From Planctomycetota bacterium (GTDB lineage Bacteria; Planctomycetota; Planctomycetia; Pirellulales; UBA1268), in the NCBI GenBank assembly GCA_003670825.1, contig QWQL01000177.1, positions 1 through 5,495 on the forward strand: a DNA stretch of 5,495 bases, written 5' to 3'. Shown piece after piece: positions 1 to 5,264 of the stretch (within the stretch, counting starts at the first letter, position 1; every line of letters starts with the position of its first letter). A program made the position numbers and the translations under genes. Under the pieces are notes generated by a model, which was not told where the DNA came from, made no database searches, and saw nothing but the letters and a program-made list of their open reading frames with translations.

Positions 1-1
1 A

Positions 2-214
2 AAGCATCTCGCTGTGGCCGGGCTCGCCGGCAAGGCCAGCCCCCATACGCTCCGCCACAGCTTCGCCACGCACCTGCTCGACGCCGGGGCCGACATCCGG
101 AGCGTGCAGGAACTCCTCGGCCACAAGAGCCTCGTCACCACGCAGATCTACACCCACGTCACAACCAGCCGTCTTCTCGAGGCCTTCGACAAGGCCCACC
201 CACGCGCGCGGTGA
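2..214 (+). CDS. xerC: Tyrosine recombinase XerC/XerD family, C-terminal end (5' truncated by window)
   Basis: This is the last 70 or so residues of a Xer-type site-specific recombinase, the cytoplasmic enzyme that resolves chromosome dimers at dif with a partner recombinase during division. Only the end of the catalytic domain is visible. It carries the H-x-L-R-H motif (His and Arg of the active site, codons near 44-58), then LLGHKSLVTTQIYTHV with the conserved second His (codon 122-124) and the nucleophilic Tyr (codon 149-151). The tail ends in AHPRAR, and both that tail and VQELLGH look more like XerC than XerD, but the two cannot be separated safely from this fragment. The high match to the housekeeping Xer pattern argues against a phage or integron integrase. 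The gene enters from the left edge, so its start and N-terminal core-binding domain lie outside. It converges with the response regulator, 77 bases between stops. Confidence 0.93.
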   Translation, partial: KHLAVAGLAGKASPHTLRHSFATHLLDAGADIRSVQELLGHKSLVTTQIYTHVTTSRLLEAFDKAHPRAR

Positions 215-278
215 GCGGGGCCCACCCCGGCATTGTGCAGGCACAAAGGCCTACACCAGGGCGAGCCTCCGGGAAGGA

Positions 279-297
279 GCCTGAGGATTCTTCAGGC
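279..297. terminator. Hairpin between convergent xer and response regulator genes
   Basis: GCCTGA (279-284) pairs with TCAGGC (292-297), with an added G-T wobble and a 5-base loop. It overlaps the stop codon of the leftward response regulator (292-294) and lies 64 bases beyond the xer stop. There is no T-run on either side, so a factor-independent terminator is not well supported. The position between two converging genes is the main reason to list it; it could serve as an mRNA 3'-end stabilising structure. Confidence 0.28.
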
Positions 298-924
298 CAC
301 CCCGCGGCGGACGGCCCACACGGCGGCCTGCGTGCGGTCGCTGACGGCGATCTTTCGCAGGATGTTTTGCACGTGCTCTTTGACCGTCTCCACGCTGATC
401 GTCAGGGACTGGGCGATCTCCTTGTTGGAGAGACCCAACGCAATATGCCTGAGCACCTGCGTCTCCCGCTGTGTCAGCGGGATATCTGGGTCGGCCGTGG
501 CCACGCGATTGGCCATCGTGGTGGCGACCCGCCGCATTTCTCCCGCCTTCATCGGTAGTTGGCCAGCGGCGGCGCCGGTGATCGAGGTGATCAACTCGCT
601 CCGCGTGCAACCCTTGAGCATGTAGTCGTGGGCCCCGCCGGCCACGGCCCGGGCGACGTAGGTCGGATTATCGAACGTCGACAGCATCACGCAGCGAACG
701 GCCGGCATCTCGGCCCGGATCTTCTCGAGGGCCAGCAGCCCGTCTTTGCCCTGCATGCGGATGTCGAGCAAGACAACGTCGGGCTTCGCCTTCTTGCAGA
801 CCTTCACGGCCTCTTCGCCACTCGTCGCTTCACCGACGATTTTGATGTCAGAACCGGCCAAAAGGCTCACCAACCCGCGACGGACCACCTCGTGATCGTC
901 CGCAATCACCACCTTGATCGCCAT
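292..924 (-). CDS. NarL/FixJ-family response regulator (REC + LuxR-type HTH)
   Basis: This is a 210-residue two-component transcription factor: a partner histidine kinase phosphorylates the receiver domain, which then controls DNA binding by the C-terminal helix-turn-helix. The receiver spans about residues 3-118. It has the acidic pair D9-D10, the phospho-acceptor D54 in VVLLDIRM, the switch S82 and the conserved K104 in DYMLKG, so all key positions are intact. The LuxR-type HTH covers about 148-207 (LTQRETQVLRHIALGLSNKE, then ETVKEHVQNILRKI). The full length fits the family. I start at the ATG at 922-924 because the receiver begins at once (MAIKVVIADDHEV); an in-frame ATG 75 bases further upstream would add a tail with no receiver homology. 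The start has only a weak GAGG upstream. No histidine kinase is in the window, so it is an orphan here and its targets are unknown. Confidence 0.93.
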   Translation of the reverse strand: MAIKVVIADDHEVVRRGLVSLLAGSDIKIVGEATSGEEAVKVCKKAKPDVVLLDIRMQGKDGLLALEKIRAEMPAVRCVMLSTFDNPTYVARAVAGGAHDYMLKGCTRSELITSITGAAAGQLPMKAGEMRRVATTMANRVATADPDIPLTQRETQVLRHIALGLSNKEIAQSLTISVETVKEHVQNILRKIAVSDRTQAAVWAVRRGVA

Positions 925-988
925 GTGCCTCAAACCTTCCGCGGCTGGTCGCCGCAATGCGTTCCCAACGGCCTCTTTTCCAGGCCAA

Positions 989-1017
989 ACTCTACACATT
1001 CAACATTTTTGATTCAA
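989..1017 (-). promoter_or_regulatory. Candidate sigma-70 promoter for the response regulator
   Basis: Read on the minus strand, TTGAAT (1017-1012) and TAGAGT (994-989) are separated by exactly 17 bases. Each hexamer matches the housekeeping consensus at 4 of 6 positions, and the spacer is AT-rich in an otherwise GC-rich region. Transcription would start near 982, leaving a leader of about 58 bases before the ATG at 924. The call rests on pattern alone. Confidence 0.4.
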
Positions 1018-1149
1018 GTGACAGCTCGCCGCTCTCTCGCGATGGATCGGCACCGCCGCCACAACGTGCGACGACGGAGGAAGTGTATCGAGCACACCAC
1101 GCTGACACACCCTTCCTCTGAGCGATGCCTGTCGCCTCCACGGGGTTTC

Positions 1150-1175
1150 AGCCCGACGTCGTGACCGGGCTTTTT
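1150..1175 (+). terminator. Orphan rightward intrinsic-terminator-like hairpin
   Basis: AGCCCG (1150-1155) pairs with CGGGCT (1166-1171) around a 10-base loop, followed directly by T's through 1175, the layout of a factor-independent terminator on the plus strand. No rightward gene is recognised just upstream: the response regulator and hemC both run leftward. On the minus strand the hairpin folds too, but lacks a U-run after it, so it does not look like a hemC terminator of the usual kind. It may end an unseen small RNA, or be a chance or dispersed element. Confidence 0.38.
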
Positions 1176-1187
1176 GACCGAAGACGT

Positions 1188-1223
1188 GTGTCGGGGATTC
1201 CGTGTCAGGGATTCCGTGTCAGG
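1188..1223. repeat. 14-bp tandem repeat (about 2.6 copies) over the hemC 3' end
   Basis: The unit GTGTCRGGGATTCC occurs at 1188-1201 and 1202-1215 with one difference (G versus A at the sixth base), then a partial third copy GTGTCAGG at 1216-1223. The hemC stop codon (1219-1221, minus strand) lies in the partial copy. The unit length is not a multiple of three, so the repeat does not extend a protein repeat; it looks like slippage duplication just past the stop. Confidence 0.8.
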
Positions 1224-2175
1224 CGAGTCGCGTCCGCATTCGCTGGAGCATGGCTTCGGCACCGGCGGCGCGGAGTCGAGCCGCCACGGCCTCGCCGAGC
1301 GCCGCAGGCTCCGTCTGATCCCGGAGCGCCACCGTCTCTTCCGCGACGATCCGTCGCACGGCTTCCGTGGGCTGATCCATCTCGAGCACGCACCCACCCA
1401 GCACGAGCCCGCCGGCGGCGGAGAGACGGGCCCAGCCGCCGATTGGGGCGAGGCAACCTCCCGCGAGATTCTCTAGCATCCGCCGCTCAGCGATCACCGC
1501 GGCATGCGTCGTCGCGTGGTCCAGCGGAGCGACCGCTGCAAGCGTCCGCACGTCGTCGGCCCGGACCTGGATGCCGAGGGCTCCCTGGGCCACGGCTGGC
1601 CAGAACTCGGGCGGCTGCATGAGCTGCGTGATCCGGTCGGCGAGACCGAGCCGCTCGAGGCCGGCCGCCGCGAGAATCACCGCGTCATACTCCCCCGCAT
1701 CCAGTTTTCGTAGCCGCGTGTCGACGTTGCCACGCAGCGGCACGGCCTGCAGGTCTGGCCGTGCCGCCTTCAGTTGCACGACCCGCCGAATGCTCGACGT
1801 GCCGACCACGGCTCCGGAGGGTAGCTCATCGAGCCGGGGAGCCGTGCGGCCGACCAGGGCATCGAATGGTGTGGCCCGCTCGGGAACGCAGGCGAGAACG
1901 AGTCCGGGGGTCTCGGCCGTCGGCAGGTCCTTCAGGCTGTGCACCGCCACGTCGATCCGTCCGTCGCGTAGCGCCTGCTCCAGTTCCCGCACAAACACGC
2001 CGTCACCGCCAATCTTTGCGATTGGCAGGTCGCTTCGATGATCACCGCGGGTCGTGATCGTCTCCACGACCACGTCAACGCCCTGAGCCCGCAGCCGGTC
2101 TACAACCCAGCCCGTCTGAGTGCGGGCCAGTGCGCTGGCCCGAGTGCCGACGCGGAGCAGATGGGTGGCAGGCAT
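1219..2175 (-). CDS. hemC: Porphobilinogen deaminase (hydroxymethylbilane synthase)
   Basis: HemC joins four porphobilinogen molecules head to tail into hydroxymethylbilane in the cytoplasm, the committed linear-tetrapyrrole step towards haem and other tetrapyrroles. The 318-residue product matches the usual size of about 310. Visible family motifs are VGTRASALARTQ near residues 9-20, KIGGDGVFVRELEQAL (54-69), VHSLKDLPT with the catalytic Asp at D83, GTSSIRRVVQLKAARPDL (125-142) with substrate/cofactor-binding arginines, LRGNVDTRL (148-156), and LAGGCLAPIG, where C241 is the residue that carries the dipyrromethane cofactor. All key residues are intact. The ATG at 2173-2175 is chosen because the family's first strand begins a few residues later; the frame stays open upstream but that stretch is low-complexity Arg/Gly. 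It lies 32 bases after the comF stop on the same strand, suggesting co-transcription. No other hem gene is in the window. Confidence 0.97.
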   Translation of the reverse strand: MPATHLLRVGTRASALARTQTGWVVDRLRAQGVDVVVETITTRGDHRSDLPIAKIGGDGVFVRELEQALRDGRIDVAVHSLKDLPTAETPGLVLACVPERATPFDALVGRTAPRLDELPSGAVVGTSSIRRVVQLKAARPDLQAVPLRGNVDTRLRKLDAGEYDAVILAAAGLERLGLADRITQLMQPPEFWPAVAQGALGIQVRADDVRTLAAVAPLDHATTHAAVIAERRMLENLAGGCLAPIGGWARLSAAGGLVLGGCVLEMDQPTEAVRRIVAEETVALRDQTEPAALGEAVAARLRAAGAEAMLQRMRTRLA

Positions 2176-2203
2176 GCGTCGTCGGCCGCCGCGGCGGCCT
2201 CCT
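2176..2203 (-). promoter_or_regulatory. hemC ribosome binding site with intervening perfect palindrome
   Basis: On the minus strand a full AGGAGG (2203-2198) precedes the hemC ATG by 22 bases, much longer than the usual 5-10. Most of the gap is a perfect 16-bp palindrome, GGCCGCCGCGGCGGCC (2199-2184), which overlaps the last two G's of the Shine-Dalgarno. Folded as a 6-bp stem with a CGCG loop, it would leave 8 bases between the hairpin and the ATG. The sequence is certain; the function is inferred. Confidence 0.45.
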
Positions 2204-2207
2204 GGAA

Positions 2208-2951
2208 TCAACGGAAGGGGTCGGTGCCGGAGCCCCGATCGGCCCTGGCAATCACCGCAGCGTAGACGGCGGCGGCCCCGGCCTCCACCAGCGTGCCGCG
2301 GCACTCGGCCAGAGTGGCCCCGGTCGTGGCCACGTCGTCCACGAGCAGCACCCGCAGGCCGGCCACGCGGCGGGGTGCGCGAAAGGCGGCCCGGACGTTG
2401 CCGCGGCGGTCCTCAAACGGGAGTTCGTTCTGCATCGGGGTGGCCCGGCGGCGGCGGAGTAACCGCCTCATCGGCAGGCCGAGTCCGCGAGCCACCGCCG
2501 CGGCCAGTTGATCCGCGGCGCTCGTGCCGCGAGCTAACCGACGCCTCCAGTGCATCGGCACGGGCGCAACCACGTCGATCCGCCAGTCGGCGAACGATTC
2601 GCGGTGCTTGCGAACCAGCAGGCCGGCGAGCGCCGCGGCCACGGCCTCGCCGGCCGGCCGCTTCGCCCGCAGCACCTGCTCGCGGACGTCGTCACCGTAG
2701 GAGCTGAGCACGGCGAGGCCGTCCCAGTCTCGGCGACGACCTCGGCACCGGTGGCAGCCCCCGTCACCCTCCGCGGGCTCCCCGCAGACCCCGCACCGCG
2801 TCACGTCTCGCGAGAACGCGGCCGCGCACGGCTCACAGCTCAGGCCCCTGCCGGGCCGTTCCTCGGCCACGTCGGCCCCGCAAAACCCGCACCGCGGCGG
2901 ACAGAGCAGGTCCAGGATCGTCGCCAGTCCGGGCAGGTCCGACCAGGCCAT
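2208..2951 (-). CDS. comF: ComF/GntX-family phosphoribosyltransferase-like protein with zinc-ribbon N-terminus
   Basis: The 247-residue product has the layout of ComF proteins, cytoplasmic proteins needed for uptake of transforming DNA in competent bacteria, whose biochemical reaction is still unclear. The N-terminal region holds four cysteine pairs fit for zinc binding: C17/C21/C24, C39/C42, C53/C56 and C66/C69. The type I phosphoribosyltransferase domain follows: VAPVPMHWRRRLARG (128-142), the family block TPMQNELPFEDRRGNV (171-186), and the PRPP-binding loop VLLVDDVATTGATL (201-214) with its two acidic residues. The length is typical (about 230-250). I start at the ATG at 2949-2951, just before the LLCPP motif common near ComF N-termini; no good Shine-Dalgarno is visible. 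The same frame stays open to about 4100 but that part is antisense to the permease gene. It is divergent from that permease and followed by hemC. No other competence gene is here, so a role in DNA uptake is family-based only. Confidence 0.92.
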   Translation of the reverse strand: MAWSDLPGLATILDLLCPPRCGFCGADVAEERPGRGLSCEPCAAAFSRDVTRCGVCGEPAEGDGGCHRCRGRRRDWDGLAVLSSYGDDVREQVLRAKRPAGEAVAAALAGLLVRKHRESFADWRIDVVAPVPMHWRRRLARGTSAADQLAAAVARGLGLPMRRLLRRRRATPMQNELPFEDRRGNVRAAFRAPRRVAGLRVLLVDDVATTGATLAECRGTLVEAGAAAVYAAVIARADRGSGTDPFR

Positions 2952-2968
2952 CCGCGGGGTTTCCCAGA

Positions 2969-2997
2969 TTGACGGTCCCGCTCGAGCTCCGTACCCT
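2969..2997 (+). promoter_or_regulatory. Candidate sigma-70 promoter for the LptF/LptG-type permease
   Basis: TTGACG (2969-2974, 5 of 6 consensus) is followed after exactly 17 bases by TACCCT (2992-2997), which keeps the T, A and final T of the -10 element. Transcription would begin near 3004, about 70 bases before the ATG at 3075. It lies in the 123-base divergent gap and its -35 sits just upstream of the comF start, so the two directions could compete. Confidence 0.38.
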
Positions 2998-3062
2998 CCG
3001 CCACCTCGCGGAAGCGGCCGGAATCGGCGGGAATCCTCCCATCGTCCGTCGGCCCCAGCCCT

Positions 3063-3068
3063 CGTCAA
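3063..3068 (-). promoter_or_regulatory. Possible -35 element for the leftward comF-hemC transcript
   Basis: On the minus strand TTGACG (3068-3063) matches the -35 consensus at 5 of 6 positions, about 112 bases before the comF start. At 17 bases downstream the sequence is ACGATG, a poor -10, so this is only half a promoter. I see no better candidate for comF in the 2952-3074 gap. Confidence 0.18.
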
Positions 3069-3074
3069 GCGTCC

Positions 3075-4205
3075 ATGCTGATCGACCGCTACATCGGCCG
3101 CGCCCAACTCCACGCCTTCGTCGTGGTGTTCGTCAGCCTCGCCGGCCTGTACTTCGTATTCGACGCGTTCACGAACATGGAGGAGTTCCTGTCGCACGCG
3201 GCCGAGACCGGCAGTCTGGCGAAGGTGCTGGCGTCGTACTACGGCTGCCGGCTGATCTGGTTCTTCGACGCCACGAGCCCGGTGATCTCGCTGGCCAGTG
3301 CGATGTTCGCGCTGACGTGGCTGGAACGACACAACGAGCTCACCGCGTTGCTCGCGGCGGGTGTGCCCCGGTGGCGGATCGCCCGACCCGTCCTCGTGTT
3401 CTCGGCCGTCGTCGCCCTCGCCGCAGCCACCAATCGTGAGCTCGTCCTGCCGCAGATCCGCGAGGCCTTCGCCCGCAATGCCCAAGACCTGCGGGGGGAG
3501 TTCGTGCAGCCGTTCGAGCCCCGGTACGACAACCGCACCGAGATCCTGTTCCGTGGCCGGGGGGCCCAGGCCATGAGCTCCCGAATCGACCACCCAAGCC
3601 TGCTGATGCCTCCGCAGCTTGGCAGCTACGGCCCTCAGATCACGGCTACCGAGGCCTTCTGGAAGCCTGCCGACGGCGACCATCCTGCCGGTTACCTCCT
3701 CCGCGGCGTCCGCGAGCCCGCCGATATCGATGGCCTGCCGACGATGCACTGTGGCGGCACGGCGGTGGTGCTCTCGCGGGCGGCAGCGGCCTGGCTGCAG
3801 CCGCGGGAGTGCTTCGTGGCAAGCGATGTGACCTTCGAACAGCTCATTGGGTCGATGAACTGGAGCCAGTTCTCGTCCACGTTTGATCTCGTGCGGGCGA
3901 TCCGCAACCCGAGCCTCGGCGTGGGCGCCGACGTCCCGCTCCGGGTCCATGCGCGGATCGTGGCGCCGCTGCTCGACATGGCGCTGGTGATGCTCGGCAT
4001 CCCGCTGGTGCTTGGGCCCAGCCGCCGGGGCGTGTTCGTCGCCGTCGGCCTGTGCGTCGGCATGACCGTGATCTTCTTCCTCACGGTCATGGGCTCCCAC
4101 GCCCTGGTGACCGGCGATGCCTTCAGCGCCTCGATCGGGGCCTGGATTCCGCTGCTCCTGCTGGCGCCCCTCGCCGCCTGGCGGGCCCAGCCGATGTGGC
4201 AGTAG
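3075..4205 (+). CDS. LptF/LptG (YjgP/YjgQ) family permease
   Basis: The 376-residue product looks like one of the inner-membrane permease subunits that, with the ATPase LptB, extract lipopolysaccharide from the inner membrane towards the LptC/LptA bridge. The topology fits: hydrophobic segments at about residues 12-32, 58-82 and 102-119, a long soluble (periplasmic, beta-jellyroll type) region from about 120 to 290, then three more at about 292-313, 320-340 and 350-369. The family signature between segments 2 and 3 is clear: LERHNELTALLAAGVPRWRI (83-102). The N-terminal LIDRYIGRAQLHAFVVVF is also typical. Length is slightly above LptF/LptG of enterobacteria (about 360). I cannot say whether it is LptF or LptG, and neither the partner nor LptB is in the window. 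The ATG at 3075 is supported by the family N-terminus despite no visible Shine-Dalgarno. In some phyla the substrate may be a lipid other than classic LPS. Confidence 0.9.
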   Translation: MLIDRYIGRAQLHAFVVVFVSLAGLYFVFDAFTNMEEFLSHAAETGSLAKVLASYYGCRLIWFFDATSPVISLASAMFALTWLERHNELTALLAAGVPRWRIARPVLVFSAVVALAAATNRELVLPQIREAFARNAQDLRGEFVQPFEPRYDNRTEILFRGRGAQAMSSRIDHPSLLMPPQLGSYGPQITATEAFWKPADGDHPAGYLLRGVREPADIDGLPTMHCGGTAVVLSRAAAAWLQPRECFVASDVTFEQLIGSMNWSQFSSTFDLVRAIRNPSLGVGADVPLRVHARIVAPLLDMALVMLGIPLVLGPSRRGVFVAVGLCVGMTVIFFLTVMGSHALVTGDAFSASIGAWIPLLLLAPLAAWRAQPMWQ

Positions 4206-4206
4206 C

Positions 4207-4219
4207 CCTCCCTGGGAGG
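4207..4219. terminator. 13-bp palindrome between convergent stop codons
   Basis: CCTCC (4207-4211) and GGAGG (4215-4219) form a 5-bp all-but-two G/C stem around CTG, placed entirely in the 21-base gap between the permease stop (4203-4205) and the lipoprotein stop (4227-4229). Its symmetry lets it act in both directions. No T-run follows on either strand, so it may be a weak or factor-assisted terminator. Confidence 0.35.
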
Positions 4220-4226
4220 TCAGGCA

Positions 4227-4976
4227 TCACTTCGCGCGGGGAGGATCGGCGGCCGGCTCCTCATCCGGCGGTGGCACCACATGGACCGTGCGGGCTACCA
4301 GTTCGATCAACTGCTCGGGTTGAACGGGCAACGTGTCGGCGATCTCATCGGGAACCCGCAGCGCCAGCACGGTGCAGTGGTCTTGCTTCGGATCGGCCGA
4401 CACCCAGATCTCGCACAGCCCCGGCCACTTCTTGTATTCCGGCGTGTCGGCCACGATGCTCTCGAACTCCTGCTGCCCCTTGAGCACGAGCACGTCCCAG
4501 ACGGCCGGCCCCGCCGCGGCGGGCTCGACGGCCCTCCCCCGCTGCCAGTCGGCCTTCCGAAACGACTCGTCGCGACGGACCTGTTCCAGGATCGCCGCTT
4601 CGACCGCGGCATGCCGCTGCTCGGCGGCAGGCACGAAGCCGACGGTCAGCACCGCCGGCAGTCGCATGTTGCCTTTCGTGACGGTCTTCTCGTACGCCGC
4701 TGCGAAGCCGGGAAAATCCCTGACGAACGGGGGCTTTTGACGGATCTTCGTCCCGTCGTCTTCAGTCTGAGGGCCAAGATCCATCGGGAGCCGTATCCGC
4801 AGGCGACCGTCGGCAACGTCAGTCGCCTGCCCGGCGAGCACGGCGAACACGGCATCCCTGCGGAAGTCCTGAACTCGCGACTCATACTCCGCCCCGTACT
4901 CGCCGGTCGTGCAGCCGCCCGCACACGTGAGGAGAGTCACCAGGACGACGAGCGACAAAGCGAACGTGGGGCGCAT
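4227..4976 (-). CDS. Predicted lipoprotein of unknown function
   Basis: I do not recognise a family for this 249-residue protein. The N-terminus MRPTFALSLVVLVTLLTCAG has a positive residue, a hydrophobic core of about 14 residues and then AGGC, with C22 as the likely lipidated cysteine after signal peptidase II cleavage. A second cysteine, C18, lies inside the signal. The mature part is soluble and mixed in charge: a segment with YESRVQDFRRDAVFAVLAGQ (31-50), a predicted helix around 118-141, a region with the WDVLVLKGQQEFES pattern (160-173), and a Pro/Glu/Ala-rich tail from about 234. No catalytic motif stands out. The ATG at 4974-4976 is preferred because it alone puts the signal sequence at the N-terminus; the frame is open 91 codons further up without coding character. 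It is monocistronic here, converging with the permease. A role at the cell envelope is plausible from the signal alone. Confidence 0.82.
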   Translation of the reverse strand: MRPTFALSLVVLVTLLTCAGGCTTGEYGAEYESRVQDFRRDAVFAVLAGQATDVADGRLRIRLPMDLGPQTEDDGTKIRQKPPFVRDFPGFAAAYEKTVTKGNMRLPAVLTVGFVPAAEQRHAAVEAAILEQVRRDESFRKADWQRGRAVEPAAAGPAVWDVLVLKGQQEFESIVADTPEYKKWPGLCEIWVSADPKQDHCTVLALRVPDEIADTLPVQPEQLIELVARTVHVVPPPDEEPAADPPRAK

Positions 4977-5047
4977 GGGCTGGTACCGGGTGGACGGGGG
5001 GCGTTCACGGGCAGATCGACGGCCGCCGCAAGACGCCGCTGGCACCG

Positions 5048-5074
5048 ATTGTGAGGAATTTGGCGGCCGGTCAA
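5048..5074 (-). promoter_or_regulatory. Weak candidate promoter for the lipoprotein gene
   Basis: On the minus strand TTGACC (5074-5069, 5 of 6) is followed by CACAAT (5053-5048, 4 of 6) after 15 bases, two short of the optimum. It would give a leader of about 65 bases before the ATG at 4976. It is the best sigma-70-like pair I see there, but the spacing is poor. Confidence 0.25.
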
Positions 5075-5101
5075 GCGGGCGGCAAAAAACCCGCGACTGT
5101 T

Positions 5102-5130
5102 CGGAAGTGCCCTGCCGGCAAGCTCTTCCG
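5102..5130. other. Interrupted hairpin in the lipoprotein-fliW intergenic region
   Basis: CGGAAG (5102-5107) pairs with CTTCCG (5125-5130), and inside it TGCC (5108-5111) pairs with GGCA (5117-5120) around a 5-base loop, leaving a 4-base bulge AGCT. A weaker stem GGTTT/AAACC (5136-5140/5149-5153) followed by six T's lies just to the right. The gap 4977-5264 contains no gene I can support; these structures may be part of a leader or terminator, on either strand. Confidence 0.4.
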
Positions 5131-5197
5131 TATCCGGTTTTCTTCGCCAAACCTTTTTTCTCCACCCCAACCGCCCTGACTGCCGATCTCAAGGGTA

Positions 5198-5211
5198 CGA
5201 ACGGAAGTTCG
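5198..5211 (+). promoter_or_regulatory. GGA-loop hairpin in fliW leader, possible CsrA site
   Basis: CGAAC (5198-5202) and GTTCG (5207-5211) form a perfect 5-bp stem capped by the tetraloop GGAA (5203-5206). An ACGGA sequence in a small hairpin loop is what CsrA/RsmA proteins bind in mRNA leaders. The same ACGGA recurs at 5249-5253, at the fliW ribosome binding site. The hairpin is certain as sequence; CsrA binding is inferred. Confidence 0.4.
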
Positions 5212-5248
5212 ATCGGGTCGCCGCGGCGGTCCAGGTTTTGTTCAGGCA

Positions 5249-5254
5249 ACGGAG
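5249..5254 (+). promoter_or_regulatory. fliW ribosome binding site with overlapping GGA motif
   Basis: GGAG (5251-5254) lies 10 bases before the fliW ATG (5265-5267) and is the only Shine-Dalgarno-like sequence near it, supporting this start. Within it, ACGGA (5249-5253) repeats the core found in the upstream hairpin loop, so a GGA-binding repressor sitting here would block ribosome entry. Confidence 0.5.
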
Positions 5255-5264
5255 TGCCAGCATC

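Noticed and set aside
2..214. Xer fragment as part of an integron, phage or genomic island
   Set aside because: The residues match housekeeping XerC/XerD closely, and no attachment repeat, tRNA or cassette follows.
559..1164. Rightward 201-codon open frame opposite the response regulator
   Set aside because: It is antisense to a well-supported gene for most of its length and ends inside the hairpin at 1150-1171; the part beyond 925 has no recognisable protein.
2176..2304. N-terminal extension of hemC by 43 codons into the comF end
   Set aside because: The extension is Arg/Gly-rich and not part of the HemC fold; the family begins right after the ATG at 2175.
1125..2707. Several rightward open frames opposite hemC and comF
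   Set aside because: They are Arg/Pro/Ser/Ala-rich translations typical of the wrong strand of GC-rich genes.
2952..4100. The comF frame stays open leftward from about 4100, giving a possible 630-residue antisense protein over the permease gene
   Set aside because: The extra part is low-complexity, rich in His, Arg, Glu and Gln, with no family resemblance, while the plus strand there encodes a clear membrane permease. It is a shadow of GC-rich codon use.
4281..5054. Rightward 257-codon open frame opposite the lipoprotein gene
   Set aside because: It has no signal peptide or family motif, while the minus strand gives a coherent lipoprotein. Antisense coding is not supported.
5039..5054. Possible sigma-54 promoter: TGGCAC at 5040 followed by a GTGA
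   Set aside because: The -24 half is good, but the -12 half lacks the required GC, and it is about 220 bases from fliW.
5182..5189. Possible sigma-28 flagellar promoter at GCCGATCT before fliW
   Set aside because: Only the first six bases of the -10 match and nothing like the TAAA -35 element is found at the right distance, so it is not listed as a feature.
4977..5249. N-terminal extension of the lipoprotein frame by 91 codons
   Set aside because: It would bury the signal sequence inside the protein and has no coding character; the ATG at 4974-4976 gives a proper lipoprotein signal.
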